This document shows, one piece after another, positions 15,701 to 20,579 of a stretch of DNA of 29,203 bases. The translations under genes were made by a program, and so were the position numbers. Numbering within the stretch: the first letter of the stretch is position 1; each line of letters opens with the position of its first letter. Source of the DNA: a virus; IMG/VR virus record IMGVR_UViG_3300025917_000049, positions 1 through 29,203 of that record; one strand, 5' to 3'. Under the pieces are notes generated by a model, which had not been told where the DNA came from, did no database searches, and saw nothing but the letters and a program-made list of their open reading frames with translations.

Positions 15701-16738
15701 CAGGACCCGCCGAAGCTGCTGGCGCTGCGTCCCGCCATGCCGTGGGGCGATGGCCTCCCGCTGGAGCCGGAGGCGATCGAGGCGCGGCTGGGTCTCCGGA
15801 CGCTCGGGGAGGCTGGCGACGCCTGTCACTGGATCACCTACCGCGGACGGCGCATCTGCATCGGGGACGCGGCGCACCAGCGGCACGGGGACATCGAGCC
15901 CAAGATCTACATGCGGCCCGACGACCTGGAGCCGGTCGATAGCTGGGGCGGTGAACAGAAGTGGAAGGACAAGAAGCATGGCGATCTGCTGAGCGCTCCC
16001 ATCTCGAAGGCTGACCTACCGCCGACCCTGTACCACACCACCGTGGCCGCCCCCGCTATCGAGAAGGCGGGCCTACTGCTCGCGCAATCGGATGGCGGCG
16101 GCATGGGGGGCGGTGCGGGGCGTCCCGGCGTGAGCTTCACCACCAGCCAGGCTGACGCCGAGTTGATGCTGAAGGAACTGGGTCGCGAGATCGACCTGGC
16201 TCACCGCGCGCCCGACATGTCCGGCGCTATCACCCGCGGCCTCCTGGAGACCTGGGCGCGCGAGGATGAGCAGCGCATGGGCCTGCCCGCGGGCACCTTC
16301 CAGCGGGCCGTCGACTATGCCATGGGCAACTACGAGGCGAACGTGAAGCCGGTCACGCACGTCTTCGATATGGAGAAGTACGGCGGCTATGCCGACGACG
16401 TGCTGCGGCCTCAGCCCGAACTGGACAAGGGGCTGCGCAGCCTCGGCCACGACGCCCACAGTGCCTACATGCAGGCGCGCGAGACCGACGCGATCAAGGC
16501 GCTCGGGGCCGACTACCAGGCGTTTCGTGTCGAGGATCGCTATGCGCCCGTCAAGAATCCGCTGATCTTCGGCGACGCGGAAGCCTTCAAGGCGCTCGAC
16601 AAGCAGCATCTCGGTATCGTCACGGTTCCGACGGCCGCGATTCCCGATGGGGCCCTGATCCGCAAGGGCAGCGATGATTTCCTCCACGAGGTCCGCGTCC
16701 ACGCTGACGTGCCTCTTCACGTACAGGAGCCCGCATGA
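9710..16738 (+). CDS. Giant MuF polyvalent polyprotein (peptidase, MuF, ADP-ribosyltransferase-like, ParB-like and other modules)
   Basis: 2342 residues from ATG 9710, which follows AGGGAG with 5-base spacing; the upstream ATG at 9620 lacks this. Domains in order: helical N-terminus (1-140); zinc metallopeptidase with H-E-Y-G-H at 253-257 and N-E-A-E-A-F downstream; MuF head domain (about 345-600) with T-L-D-D-A-T-C-L-Q-C and H-P-N-C-R-C; a helical region, then an ADP-ribosyltransferase-like domain with R996, S1049 and E1097-x-E1099; a small unknown domain (1197-1293); a ParB/sulfiredoxin-like domain with D1404-G-T-H-R; a possible transferase-like domain (V-Y-R-G, R1536); a possible HhH-GPD-like domain (1685-2030); and a final ADP-ribosyltransferase-like domain with H2109, S2142 and E2327. 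Seven CHWIT motifs, each preceded by [LQ]xEA, separate the modules. MuF proteins attach at the portal, so the fused enzymes are probably packaged in the head. MuF and peptidase are the surest calls. Confidence 0.85.
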   Translation: MRHVRRTVGRARDVNTHLQDHFLRRAMLQRRWENAACRDVDTVLKQTTTAITSLVHNAGIFPPRKLTPAERPGFAFLDPVRHDKLKLLLSQIAMTLAHYVRGSVESLRGDLRSLAQVELHLVPKEMQDILDHHVKKHGLMEAAADDCHWITKNGHRICISDGHAEHGHVEIDPTLAPIAGRIQRVVGRLNQKYGPLVTAVKSSGLTGDVLAHKSKDTIYLRSDKALDTEFWRQHEKEWAGLRIDPSLEGVLTHEYGHVLFTRALNTDPERYNQEIAPLAADTAVATSAYGQEHSVENEAEAFAAIEAGRHAWGLETEMTGQAMARARQMVSAAMAILKGQTQQEALDDPTADDFDPDLYFTSGRKALIPPAPTPLPKILRGSPNSFLTELLGTPLGGAFYQTSFADLGASLVSGIRNILLGGLMSGEGVAPVARRLQGLLGGARYKSERIVRSEFGRVANQAALTSFAQNSDVIQAVQWISTLDDATCLQCGELDARTWESFAAAPVPVADTHPNCRCRLIPVVKGAEDLGLPEGTRASFNGQVPASLDYETWFDQQDDAFQREVLGPTRYRLYASGQADLSDFATASGVRRVRDVLADLAEANVGECHWITKHGRPICITGSHLHPTPPPSGPIQATLPGLRDWTPPTPEDLARQEWLDAQRAADLDAMHALWATLDGTEVEVPGPETWAALTEAQQEQVQNAWEDAHVEDYIDQAKEDWINDTGAADVTQAMNDDTDLQRRVVEKALTKALGPERAAALLDTEDVAANLRSLAGGSLSIRSVAGNDAATQEEARVMYLEAGRLWEDEYNERISDLEVPEDVTQGAYEAASEAFAGLDDESKDELAKAMFGGAQRVDLTAPDRWRVTLDPHASAEARDEYLATGRIANALVAARADQLWRARYPEESTPDFQNLASGFWRDWKKDSFHEGTLDMHQALVQELSANTRGQEYATAERKGIETLTPSHADRVYTRALWDTTQFLLTKAGVTEMDLYRSIILPAEVAHREPTLPITPAAASGSGSAVDLRIPPGGYVKYPSLALQQNPAQSFTFSDQVANTWDGVGSSPPGGQRVVLRAKVPSTAIWSLPLYGKNIQHEQEAVVLGTPWKKWDAWMGFAPPPAVLALEALVEAGPMQQDGTPARPEQFVIDLANPALTGGQHWLWHGRFVDTQQEAGTDCRWITKHGRRICIAPGHAHTDPGATQALTGHLPAAARFLTDQGWLHVSASPTEEGQHQSIVYREPQSGDRMTVFANGDWVHVFADGTATEGHRLAGLKLHLFARDFLGPTLRDPSAQLEAADAEACHWITKNGRRICITGGHTHAAPVRFAASLGIERKNMPQIRAKDMGEFLAWVSEQGVTITRETVPASSLRPAQAHFNPEQVAQMQRENMTKPLVVSRDHYILDGTHRWVRFTQDDPTQAVTVLRIDRPATEAIDLMKRFPKAEVQDITDIGAPRGRALAPALAEAADADCRWITKNGRPICIRQGHGEHERIGTVASLPKRTSVPVTGLVQISKGSESKVYDGRVKAGRPVIVYRGVGTLKEIDDAVAAGAWESQGDWVTQWEGRTQVATGPLDLALTAQYPFLVQVDIQGLPVRAVHFTTGPNRVNVKSGTVSGLDHAMGLGVTAPIPLDRIKNIWSVERPSLKLTSVKSLFPTLALQEAGEDCHWITYQGRRICITGGHAHAGASSTVVTTTEEAALSPKDRAKFEKGLAAYGLTREGMRAEILAKISNADGTVNVQLLAEARHWYPDAHAFATDLMGKAPITLEQAVGVIAALSPQNPWEYKTQYGLAGNKVDAASVVRYFADHTEDHQTPAELAAGVKALYDPNGHNADRHLGPGMLSPTSSVEKAFSILRDGSAANLAEQLGTLKTASFYNNILAPGQTRAVTIDGHMAKAIAYAALAQGRAMPKDGPGPKGERLGSVTSMMDAKVWGSIGHVLVADQVRQVADTLHESPDTIQAAYWLAVQPNNPFKGTYEAWRPGAFGWRRDQTVSEADQDPPKLLALRPAMPWGDGLPLEPEAIEARLGLRTLGEAGDACHWITYRGRRICIGDAAHQRHGDIEPKIYMRPDDLEPVDSWGGEQKWKDKKHGDLLSAPISKADLPPTLYHTTVAAPAIEKAGLLLAQSDGGGMGGGAGRPGVSFTTSQADAELMLKELGREIDLAHRAPDMSGAITRGLLETWAREDEQRMGLPAGTFQRAVDYAMGNYEANVKPVTHVFDMEKYGGYADDVLRPQPELDKGLRSLGHDAHSAYMQARETDAIKALGADYQAFRVEDRYAPVKNPLIFGDAEAFKALDKQHLGIVTVPTAAIPDGALIRKGSDDFLHEVRVHADVPLHVQEPA
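10127..10213 (+). repeat. CHWIT motif, copy 1
   Basis: L-M-E-A precedes C147; C158 and H163, H166 and H168 follow. It separates the helical N-terminus from the metallopeptidase domain. Confidence 0.9.
11510..11587 (+). repeat. CHWIT motif, copy 2
   Basis: L-A-E-A precedes C608; C619, H624 and H626 follow. It marks the end of the MuF domain. Confidence 0.9.
13220..13297 (+). repeat. CHWIT motif, copy 3
   Basis: Q-Q-E-A precedes C1178 (C-R-W variant); C1189, H1194 and H1196 follow. It ends the first ADP-ribosyltransferase-like module. Confidence 0.9.
13589..13672 (+). repeat. CHWIT motif, copy 4
   Basis: Q-L-E-A precedes C1303; C1314, H1319 and H1321 follow. It lies before the ParB-like module. 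Bases 13637-13662 are identical to part of copies 0 and 6. Confidence 0.9.
14096..14179 (+). repeat. CHWIT motif, copy 5
   Basis: L-A-E-A precedes C1471 (C-R-W variant); C1482, H1487 and H1490 follow. It separates the ParB-like module from the next module. Confidence 0.9.
14684..14761 (+). repeat. CHWIT motif, copy 6
   Basis: L-Q-E-A precedes C1666; C1677, H1682 and H1684 follow. It precedes the possible HhH-GPD-like module. Bases 14725-14755 are identical to 192-222. Confidence 0.9.
15803..15886 (+). repeat. CHWIT motif, copy 7
   Basis: L-G-E-A precedes C2039; C2050 is followed by H2056 and H2059, so the Cys-His gap is one residue longer than in the other copies. It precedes the last ADP-ribosyltransferase-like module. 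Confidence 0.85.
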
Positions 16739-16971
16739 CCCCACCCACCAAGAAGCGCAGCCGTCACATCACGGTCGCGATCCTCGCGCGCTGGCTCGAC
16801 GTGAACGAAGAAACCGTGCTGCGCTGGATTCGCGGACGCAAGCTCCCCGCCCTGAACGTCGGCGGCACCGGCAACGGCGCGCCTCGCTACCGGATCTTCC
16901 GCAAGGACATCGTGACGTTCCTGCATCGCCGTGGGCTGACCCACGATCACATCTCGGAACTGTTCGTCTGA
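16735..16971 (+). CDS. Excisionase-type helix-turn-helix protein (78 aa)
   Basis: ATG overlaps the stop of the giant gene (ATGA). After a basic tail (K-K-R-S-R-H), residues 12-65 read as an HTH_17/excisionase-type winged helix-turn-helix. Helix one is V-A-I-L-A-R-W-L, and the recognition helix is N-E-E-T-V-L-R-W-I-R-G-R-K-L-P-A. A wing G-G-T-G-N-G-A-P-R-Y-R-I and the closing helix R-K-D-I-V-T-F-L-H-R-R-G follow. Such small proteins bind DNA as excisionases or regulators. No integrase is in the window. Three 10-bp direct repeats begin 17 bases after its stop and are natural candidates for its binding site. A regulatory gene inside the head-gene block is unusual. Confidence 0.8.
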   Translation: MTPPTKKRSRHITVAILARWLDVNEETVLRWIRGRKLPALNVGGTGNGAPRYRIFRKDIVTFLHRRGLTHDHISELFV

Positions 16972-16988
16972 ACCGGAAAAGCACCACC

Positions 16989-17018
16989 AAGCTCGACTAA
17001 GCTCCACTAAGCTCTACA
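16989..17018 (+). repeat. Three tandem 10-bp direct repeats (candidate operator)
   Basis: Three head-to-tail units, AAGCTCGACT, AAGCTCCACT and AAGCTCTACA, have a period of exactly 10 bases. They place the same bases on one face of the helix. They sit in the non-coding gap between the HTH gene and the protease-scaffold gene. The arrangement fits a multi-copy binding site for a small HTH protein; binding itself is inferred. Confidence 0.6.
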
Positions 17019-17055
17019 CGTAAGCCAGCGAATCCATAGGCGATTTTCGCCACGC

Positions 17056-17075
17056 TGCCGTCATCCTAGACGGCA
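17056..17075 (+). promoter_or_regulatory. Hairpin abutting the start codon of the protease gene
   Basis: TGCCGTC, a 6-base loop ATCCTA, and GACGGCA form a perfect 7-bp stem that ends at the base before the ATG at 17076. A smaller inverted repeat, GGCGA-TTT-TCGCC, lies at 17039-17051. No good Shine-Dalgarno sequence is visible before this ATG, unlike most genes here. Translation of the protease-scaffold may therefore be controlled through this structure. The gap from 16972 to 17075 is also visibly less GC-rich than its surroundings and could hold a promoter, but I could not assign -35 and -10 boxes. Confidence 0.45.
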
Positions 17076-19139
17076 ATGGGCAAGAAGACCGAAGGCGGTC
17101 AGCAGTTCAGTAGCGGCGCCTACCTTGTTGTGCCCAACCCGGATGAGCCCTCGACCTGGAAGCTGCGCGTTGAGGAGACCCCGGGGAAAGTGACGACCGC
17201 GCAGTTGGGGCGCGCGGCGGCGGCGCTCGGGCCCGGCTTCCGCGGCAACAAGGTCAGCCTGAGCCCGGCCGAGCGGGCGAGCGCGCTGCGCAAGCTCCGC
17301 GGGCTCTACAAGAGCCAGGGCTCCAGCGGGGACGATCTGCCCGCGGTGCTCCAGCAGGCCGTCTCCCAGGTTGCCGGGCGGCGCCTGCGCACCAACGTGG
17401 CGAAGCTCATGGCGCAGATGGAGGCGGCCCCCGCCACCCTCAAGGCGGAGATCACCGAGGACCTGGAGTGCCTGCAGGAGAGCCTCTACCTCTACGGGCT
17501 CGCGGCCATCCAGGGCGGCACGCTCAGCTTCGAGACCGTGATCGCCGCGGTGCAGGACGCCTGCGACGAGATCGAGGACGGCGAGGACGACGACAGTCAC
17601 CCCGAGGTCGCGCCGTCGCGCCACCAGGTCATCGCGACGTTCCCGGGCACCGCGATCTATGCGTGCCAGGAGGGCTCGCTCTACCAGGTCTCCTACCACA
17701 TCGAAGGGACGGAGGCCGTCATCGAGGGCGAGCCGGTCGAGGTCACGGCCGAGTTCAGCCCGACCGAGCAGCCCGTCCAGGAAGCCGCCGCGCTCGCTGA
17801 GGCGCAGGCGCTGGTCGAGTCGCGCCCCGCAGGGCCCTGGGGCACGGGCCACATCAATCGCGAGACGAACACGATCGAGGGCACGACGCTCATCACCTCG
17901 GCCTCCTCGAACGGCGTCAACCGCAAGCGCAAGTACAGCGAGAACGCGCTCAAGCAGATCGCCAGCATGGCCGAGGGCATCCCGGCCTACGCCAACCACG
18001 TGAGCCCGGAACTGGCGTTCAAGCCGCGCGACGTCAAGGATCTGATCGGCCGCCACGTCAACGTCCGCTACGACGCCCCGACGGGCAGCGTGAAGAGCGA
18101 CCTCCAGTTGCTGGAGCACCACGCGCCGTGGGTCTTCAGCCTGGCCGAGCGCCTGGGCGATCAGGTCGGCAACAGCCTGGTCAGCAAGGGGCTCGTGCGG
18201 ATGGAGGGCGACACCGAGGTCGTGGATGAGATCGTCGCGCTGCGCTCGGGCGATCTGGTCAGCGATCCGGCCAGCACCAAGGGCCTCTTCGAGGCGCAGG
18301 GGGCGGACGAGGACGACAGCCAGGCCTTCCTGCGCGTCGACCGCGCCATCTTCCAGACCATCGCCGAGGCGGGCCCCGAGGCGCAGGTGGCCAGCCTGCT
18401 CTTTCCGAAGGCGACCTGGCAGGCGAGCGCCGCGCAGGCCTGGGCCAAGGCGCACGGCTTCAAGACGCTCGTGGAAGACACCGACACCGCGCACCGGCTG
18501 GTCCAGGCGCCGGAGTCCTTCAAGCGCACGCAGACGATCCGGCTGACCCCCGCGGGCGCGAGCCCCGACGTCGCCGCCGTGATCGGCTTCCCCACCACCA
18601 CTCAGGAGGCTATCGACATGGAGATGAACGCGGTCACGATCACCCAGTACCTGAAGGAGCACGCCGACGTTCAGAAGCAGGTCGGTGATCTGCTCGGGTT
18701 CGTCCCGAAGGCGGATGCCTCCAAGCTGCAGGAGTCCATCGACGCCGCGGCCCAGGAGAAGAAGACCCTGACCGAGTCGGTGGCCACCATCACCAAGGAG
18801 CGCGACGGCCTGAAGGTCGAGGTGGACGCCTTCAAGGCGAAGGAGGCGGTGGCCGCCAAGCGCGTGAAGCTGCAGGAGGCCATCGACAAGCACGACCTCG
18901 GCAAGAAGTTCGGGAAGGTCAAGGAGGTCGTGTCCGAGGTCTTCGTCTCCTCGCTCATGGAGGCCGACGAGGCGAAGTGGGGCGGGTTGCTGGACGACCG
19001 CTACACCTCGATGACCAAGGCGCAGGGCGGCCAGCGTCCGCGGTCCGAGGGCAAGGCAGGGGTCCTCACCGAGGGGCAGGACGGCGGCGAGGGCAGCGGC
19101 GATCTGCACCAGCGGCTCCGCGAGGCAGTGATCCGCTAG
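17076..19139 (+). CDS. Prohead protease fused to scaffold
   Basis: 687 residues. Residues about 12-85 form a small domain (A-Y-L-V-V-P-N, A-A-A-A-L-G-P-G-F-R-G, A-L-R-K-L-R-G-L-Y) often found with phage capsid proteases. A helical linker with an acidic stretch (D-E-I-E-D-G-E-D-D-D) follows. The protease domain covers about 250-405: R-K-R-K-Y-S, Y-A-N-H with H308 as the likely catalytic His, V-G-N-S with S367 as the likely nucleophile, and G-D-L-V-S-D-P-A-S with D393. Residues about 515-660 are a charged coiled coil typical of scaffolds. LxEA sites lie on both sides of the protease (E242|A243, E406|A407) and in the scaffold (E601|A602, E629|A630), suggesting self-processing. The protease matures the head and is the obvious candidate to cut the giant MuF protein. 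Confidence 0.82.
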   Translation: MGKKTEGGQQFSSGAYLVVPNPDEPSTWKLRVEETPGKVTTAQLGRAAAALGPGFRGNKVSLSPAERASALRKLRGLYKSQGSSGDDLPAVLQQAVSQVAGRRLRTNVAKLMAQMEAAPATLKAEITEDLECLQESLYLYGLAAIQGGTLSFETVIAAVQDACDEIEDGEDDDSHPEVAPSRHQVIATFPGTAIYACQEGSLYQVSYHIEGTEAVIEGEPVEVTAEFSPTEQPVQEAAALAEAQALVESRPAGPWGTGHINRETNTIEGTTLITSASSNGVNRKRKYSENALKQIASMAEGIPAYANHVSPELAFKPRDVKDLIGRHVNVRYDAPTGSVKSDLQLLEHHAPWVFSLAERLGDQVGNSLVSKGLVRMEGDTEVVDEIVALRSGDLVSDPASTKGLFEAQGADEDDSQAFLRVDRAIFQTIAEAGPEAQVASLLFPKATWQASAAQAWAKAHGFKTLVEDTDTAHRLVQAPESFKRTQTIRLTPAGASPDVAAVIGFPTTTQEAIDMEMNAVTITQYLKEHADVQKQVGDLLGFVPKADASKLQESIDAAAQEKKTLTESVATITKERDGLKVEVDAFKAKEAVAAKRVKLQEAIDKHDLGKKFGKVKEVVSEVFVSSLMEADEAKWGGLLDDRYTSMTKAQGGQRPRSEGKAGVLTEGQDGGEGSGDLHQRLREAVIR

Positions 19140-19173
19140 GCCCACCGGCCCACACCAGGAGGACGAGGAGCCC

Positions 19174-19788
19174 ATGAGCAACTTCCAGAGCTACTACATC
19201 AAGGTGGGCCAGTTGCGCTTCTACAGCGGCAACACGCCCCCCTACTTCTTCGAGGTACCGTTCCGCGGGGCGGTGACGGGGCCCGTGGATCGGGCGCGGG
19301 CGGGCGAGACGCTCGTGCTCGATCGGGGCCGGTTCACCGCGGACAGCCACTACGTGAGCCCGCCGGACGATCCGTTGCTCGCCCCGCTGCCGTTCTCCTG
19401 CAACTTCCGGCTCGCGAACTCGGAGCCGAACTTCTCCAAGATCCTCACCATCATCAAGACGCCCGGTGGGGTGAACTTCAAGAACATCGGCGGACGCTCG
19501 TGGCTGTCGTCCAAGGCCACGACCCAGATCCGGAACAGCGATCCGCTCGGCCAGGTCCTCGCGACCACGCCGCCGTTCTCGGACTCGGAGAAGCACACGG
19601 TGACGGTCGAGGTCCTGTGGACCGATCCGCAGGGCGTCTCGAACCGCGGCATCAAGTGGGGCGAGGTCTACTTTCCGCCCGATCAGAAGATCACCGAGGC
19701 CGTGGACACGGTGACGGTCGATCTCAACGGCGAAGTGTACGGCGCCATCAGCCTGATCACCGCCTTCGACGCGGGCACCGAGTCGTAA
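19174..19788 (+). CDS. Probable virion structural protein (204 aa)
   Basis: ATG 19174 follows a strong AGGAGG (19157-19162) and a further GAGGAG. The protein is beta-rich and has no signal peptide or membrane segment: Y-Y-I-K-V-G-Q-L-R-F-Y-S, F-F-E-V-P-F-R-G-A-V-T-G, H-T-V-T-V-E-V-L-W, V-D-T-V-T-V-D-L-N-G-E-V-Y-G. Its place between the protease-scaffold and capsid genes makes a head component such as a decoration protein likely. No family was recognised. Confidence 0.65.
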   Translation: MSNFQSYYIKVGQLRFYSGNTPPYFFEVPFRGAVTGPVDRARAGETLVLDRGRFTADSHYVSPPDDPLLAPLPFSCNFRLANSEPNFSKILTIIKTPGGVNFKNIGGRSWLSSKATTQIRNSDPLGQVLATTPPFSDSEKHTVTVEVLWTDPQGVSNRGIKWGEVYFPPDQKITEAVDTVTVDLNGEVYGAISLITAFDAGTES

Positions 19789-19794
19789 CGCGAC

Positions 19795-19929
19795 GTGACC
19801 CAGTTCCTGCCCCGGCCTTCGCGGGTGGCCCAGCATGCGGCGCAAGTCGCAACGGTGGGCTTCGTGTCTCACGACGCGACGGGGCTCCACATTTTCCGGG
19901 CGGCAGTACCGGTGCGCTCTGACCGCTGA
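19795..19929 (+). CDS. Possible small ORF (44 aa), doubtful
   Basis: A GTG-started frame fills most of the 174-base gap between two virion genes. It begins 6 bases after the upstream stop and reads M-T-Q-F-L-P-R-P-S-R-V-A-Q-H-A-A. There is no convincing ribosome site and no recognisable motif. It may be an untranslated spacer; otherwise I see nothing in this gap. Confidence 0.25.
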   Translation: MTQFLPRPSRVAQHAAQVATVGFVSHDATGLHIFRAAVPVRSDR

Positions 19930-19962
19930 CCCCGACCCGGTGACAAGGAAAGCAGGTACAAA

Positions 19963-20505
19963 ATGAGCTACCGCGCACGCTGGGATCTCTCGGCCAACCC
20001 GAAGTCGCTGAAGCAGTACCGCTACGCCTCGGGCGACGCGCCCGCCATCGGGGACCTGATGTGGTACGACCGCCGCGGCGTCAGCGGCGTGGCGGGCGGC
20101 TGCGCGCGTCCGTTCTCCAGCACGTCGGCCTGGACCGGCTCGACCGCGGGCAGCCAGGCGAAGGTCGCCGAGGCCTTCCTCGGCGTCTGCCAGTCGGTCG
20201 ACACGGTCAACCTGCTCTGCAGCATCACGGGTCGCGGCGTGGTCGGCATGCCCACGGACACGCCCTACACCTTCGACGTCGGGGACCTCATCGTCCCGGT
20301 CAAGGACCCGTCGGGCAACCTGCTCTACTCCCAGGTCGTGGCGAAGGGCACGGTCACCGGCCCCCAGGACTTCAACAGCCTGTCGCGCGAGATCGCGATC
20401 GGCAAGGCGCACAAGCGGTACGCGGCTGTGAGCGGAGTGGTCGAGTTCGAGATCTGCGGCATCCACGAGTCGGGCGCTGGCCCCCGCCAGTTCCTGACCA
20501 GCTAA
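19963..20505 (+). CDS. Capsid decoration-like protein (DUF2190-like, 180 aa)
   Basis: ATG 19963 is preceded by AAGGAA at 19945-19950 and an AGG at 19953-19955. The sequence has the layout of small head-decoration proteins: A-I-G-D-L-M-W-Y-D, A-F-L-G-V-C-Q, G-R-G-V-V-G-M-P and Y-T-F-D-V-G-D-L-I-V-P-V. It ends with a beta-rich tail, V-S-G-V-V-E-F-E-I-C-G-I. Its position immediately before the major capsid gene is the usual one. Such proteins sit on the capsid surface and stabilise it after expansion. A 10-bp hairpin lies between this gene and the capsid gene. Confidence 0.7.
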   Translation: MSYRARWDLSANPKSLKQYRYASGDAPAIGDLMWYDRRGVSGVAGGCARPFSSTSAWTGSTAGSQAKVAEAFLGVCQSVDTVNLLCSITGRGVVGMPTDTPYTFDVGDLIVPVKDPSGNLLYSQVVAKGTVTGPQDFNSLSREIAIGKAHKRYAAVSGVVEFEICGIHESGAGPRQFLTS

Positions 20506-20525
20506 GACGGAGCGACCTGACAACC

Positions 20526-20549
20526 CTGCCGGGGCCCGCGCCCCGGCAG
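20526..20549 (+). terminator. Perfect GC hairpin between decoration and capsid genes
   Basis: CTGCCGGGGC and GCCCCGGCAG pair perfectly over 10 bp around a 4-base loop. No T-run follows, so it is more likely a partial terminator, an RNA-processing site or a stability element than a strong intrinsic terminator. The capsid gene's ribosome site starts 15 bases downstream and stays outside the stem. Confidence 0.55.
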
Positions 20550-20579
20550 AGAGCACCGCCCTCAAGGAGGCGACGACTC

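Noticed and set aside
16735-16971. Evidence for an integrated prophage because of the excisionase-like gene
   Set aside because: No integrase, attachment site or host gene is present; the HTH protein may simply be a regulator.
17061-19181. Minus-strand open frame of 706 aa opposite the protease-scaffold
   Set aside because: No ribosome site or domain; the plus-strand protein has protease motifs and a coiled coil.
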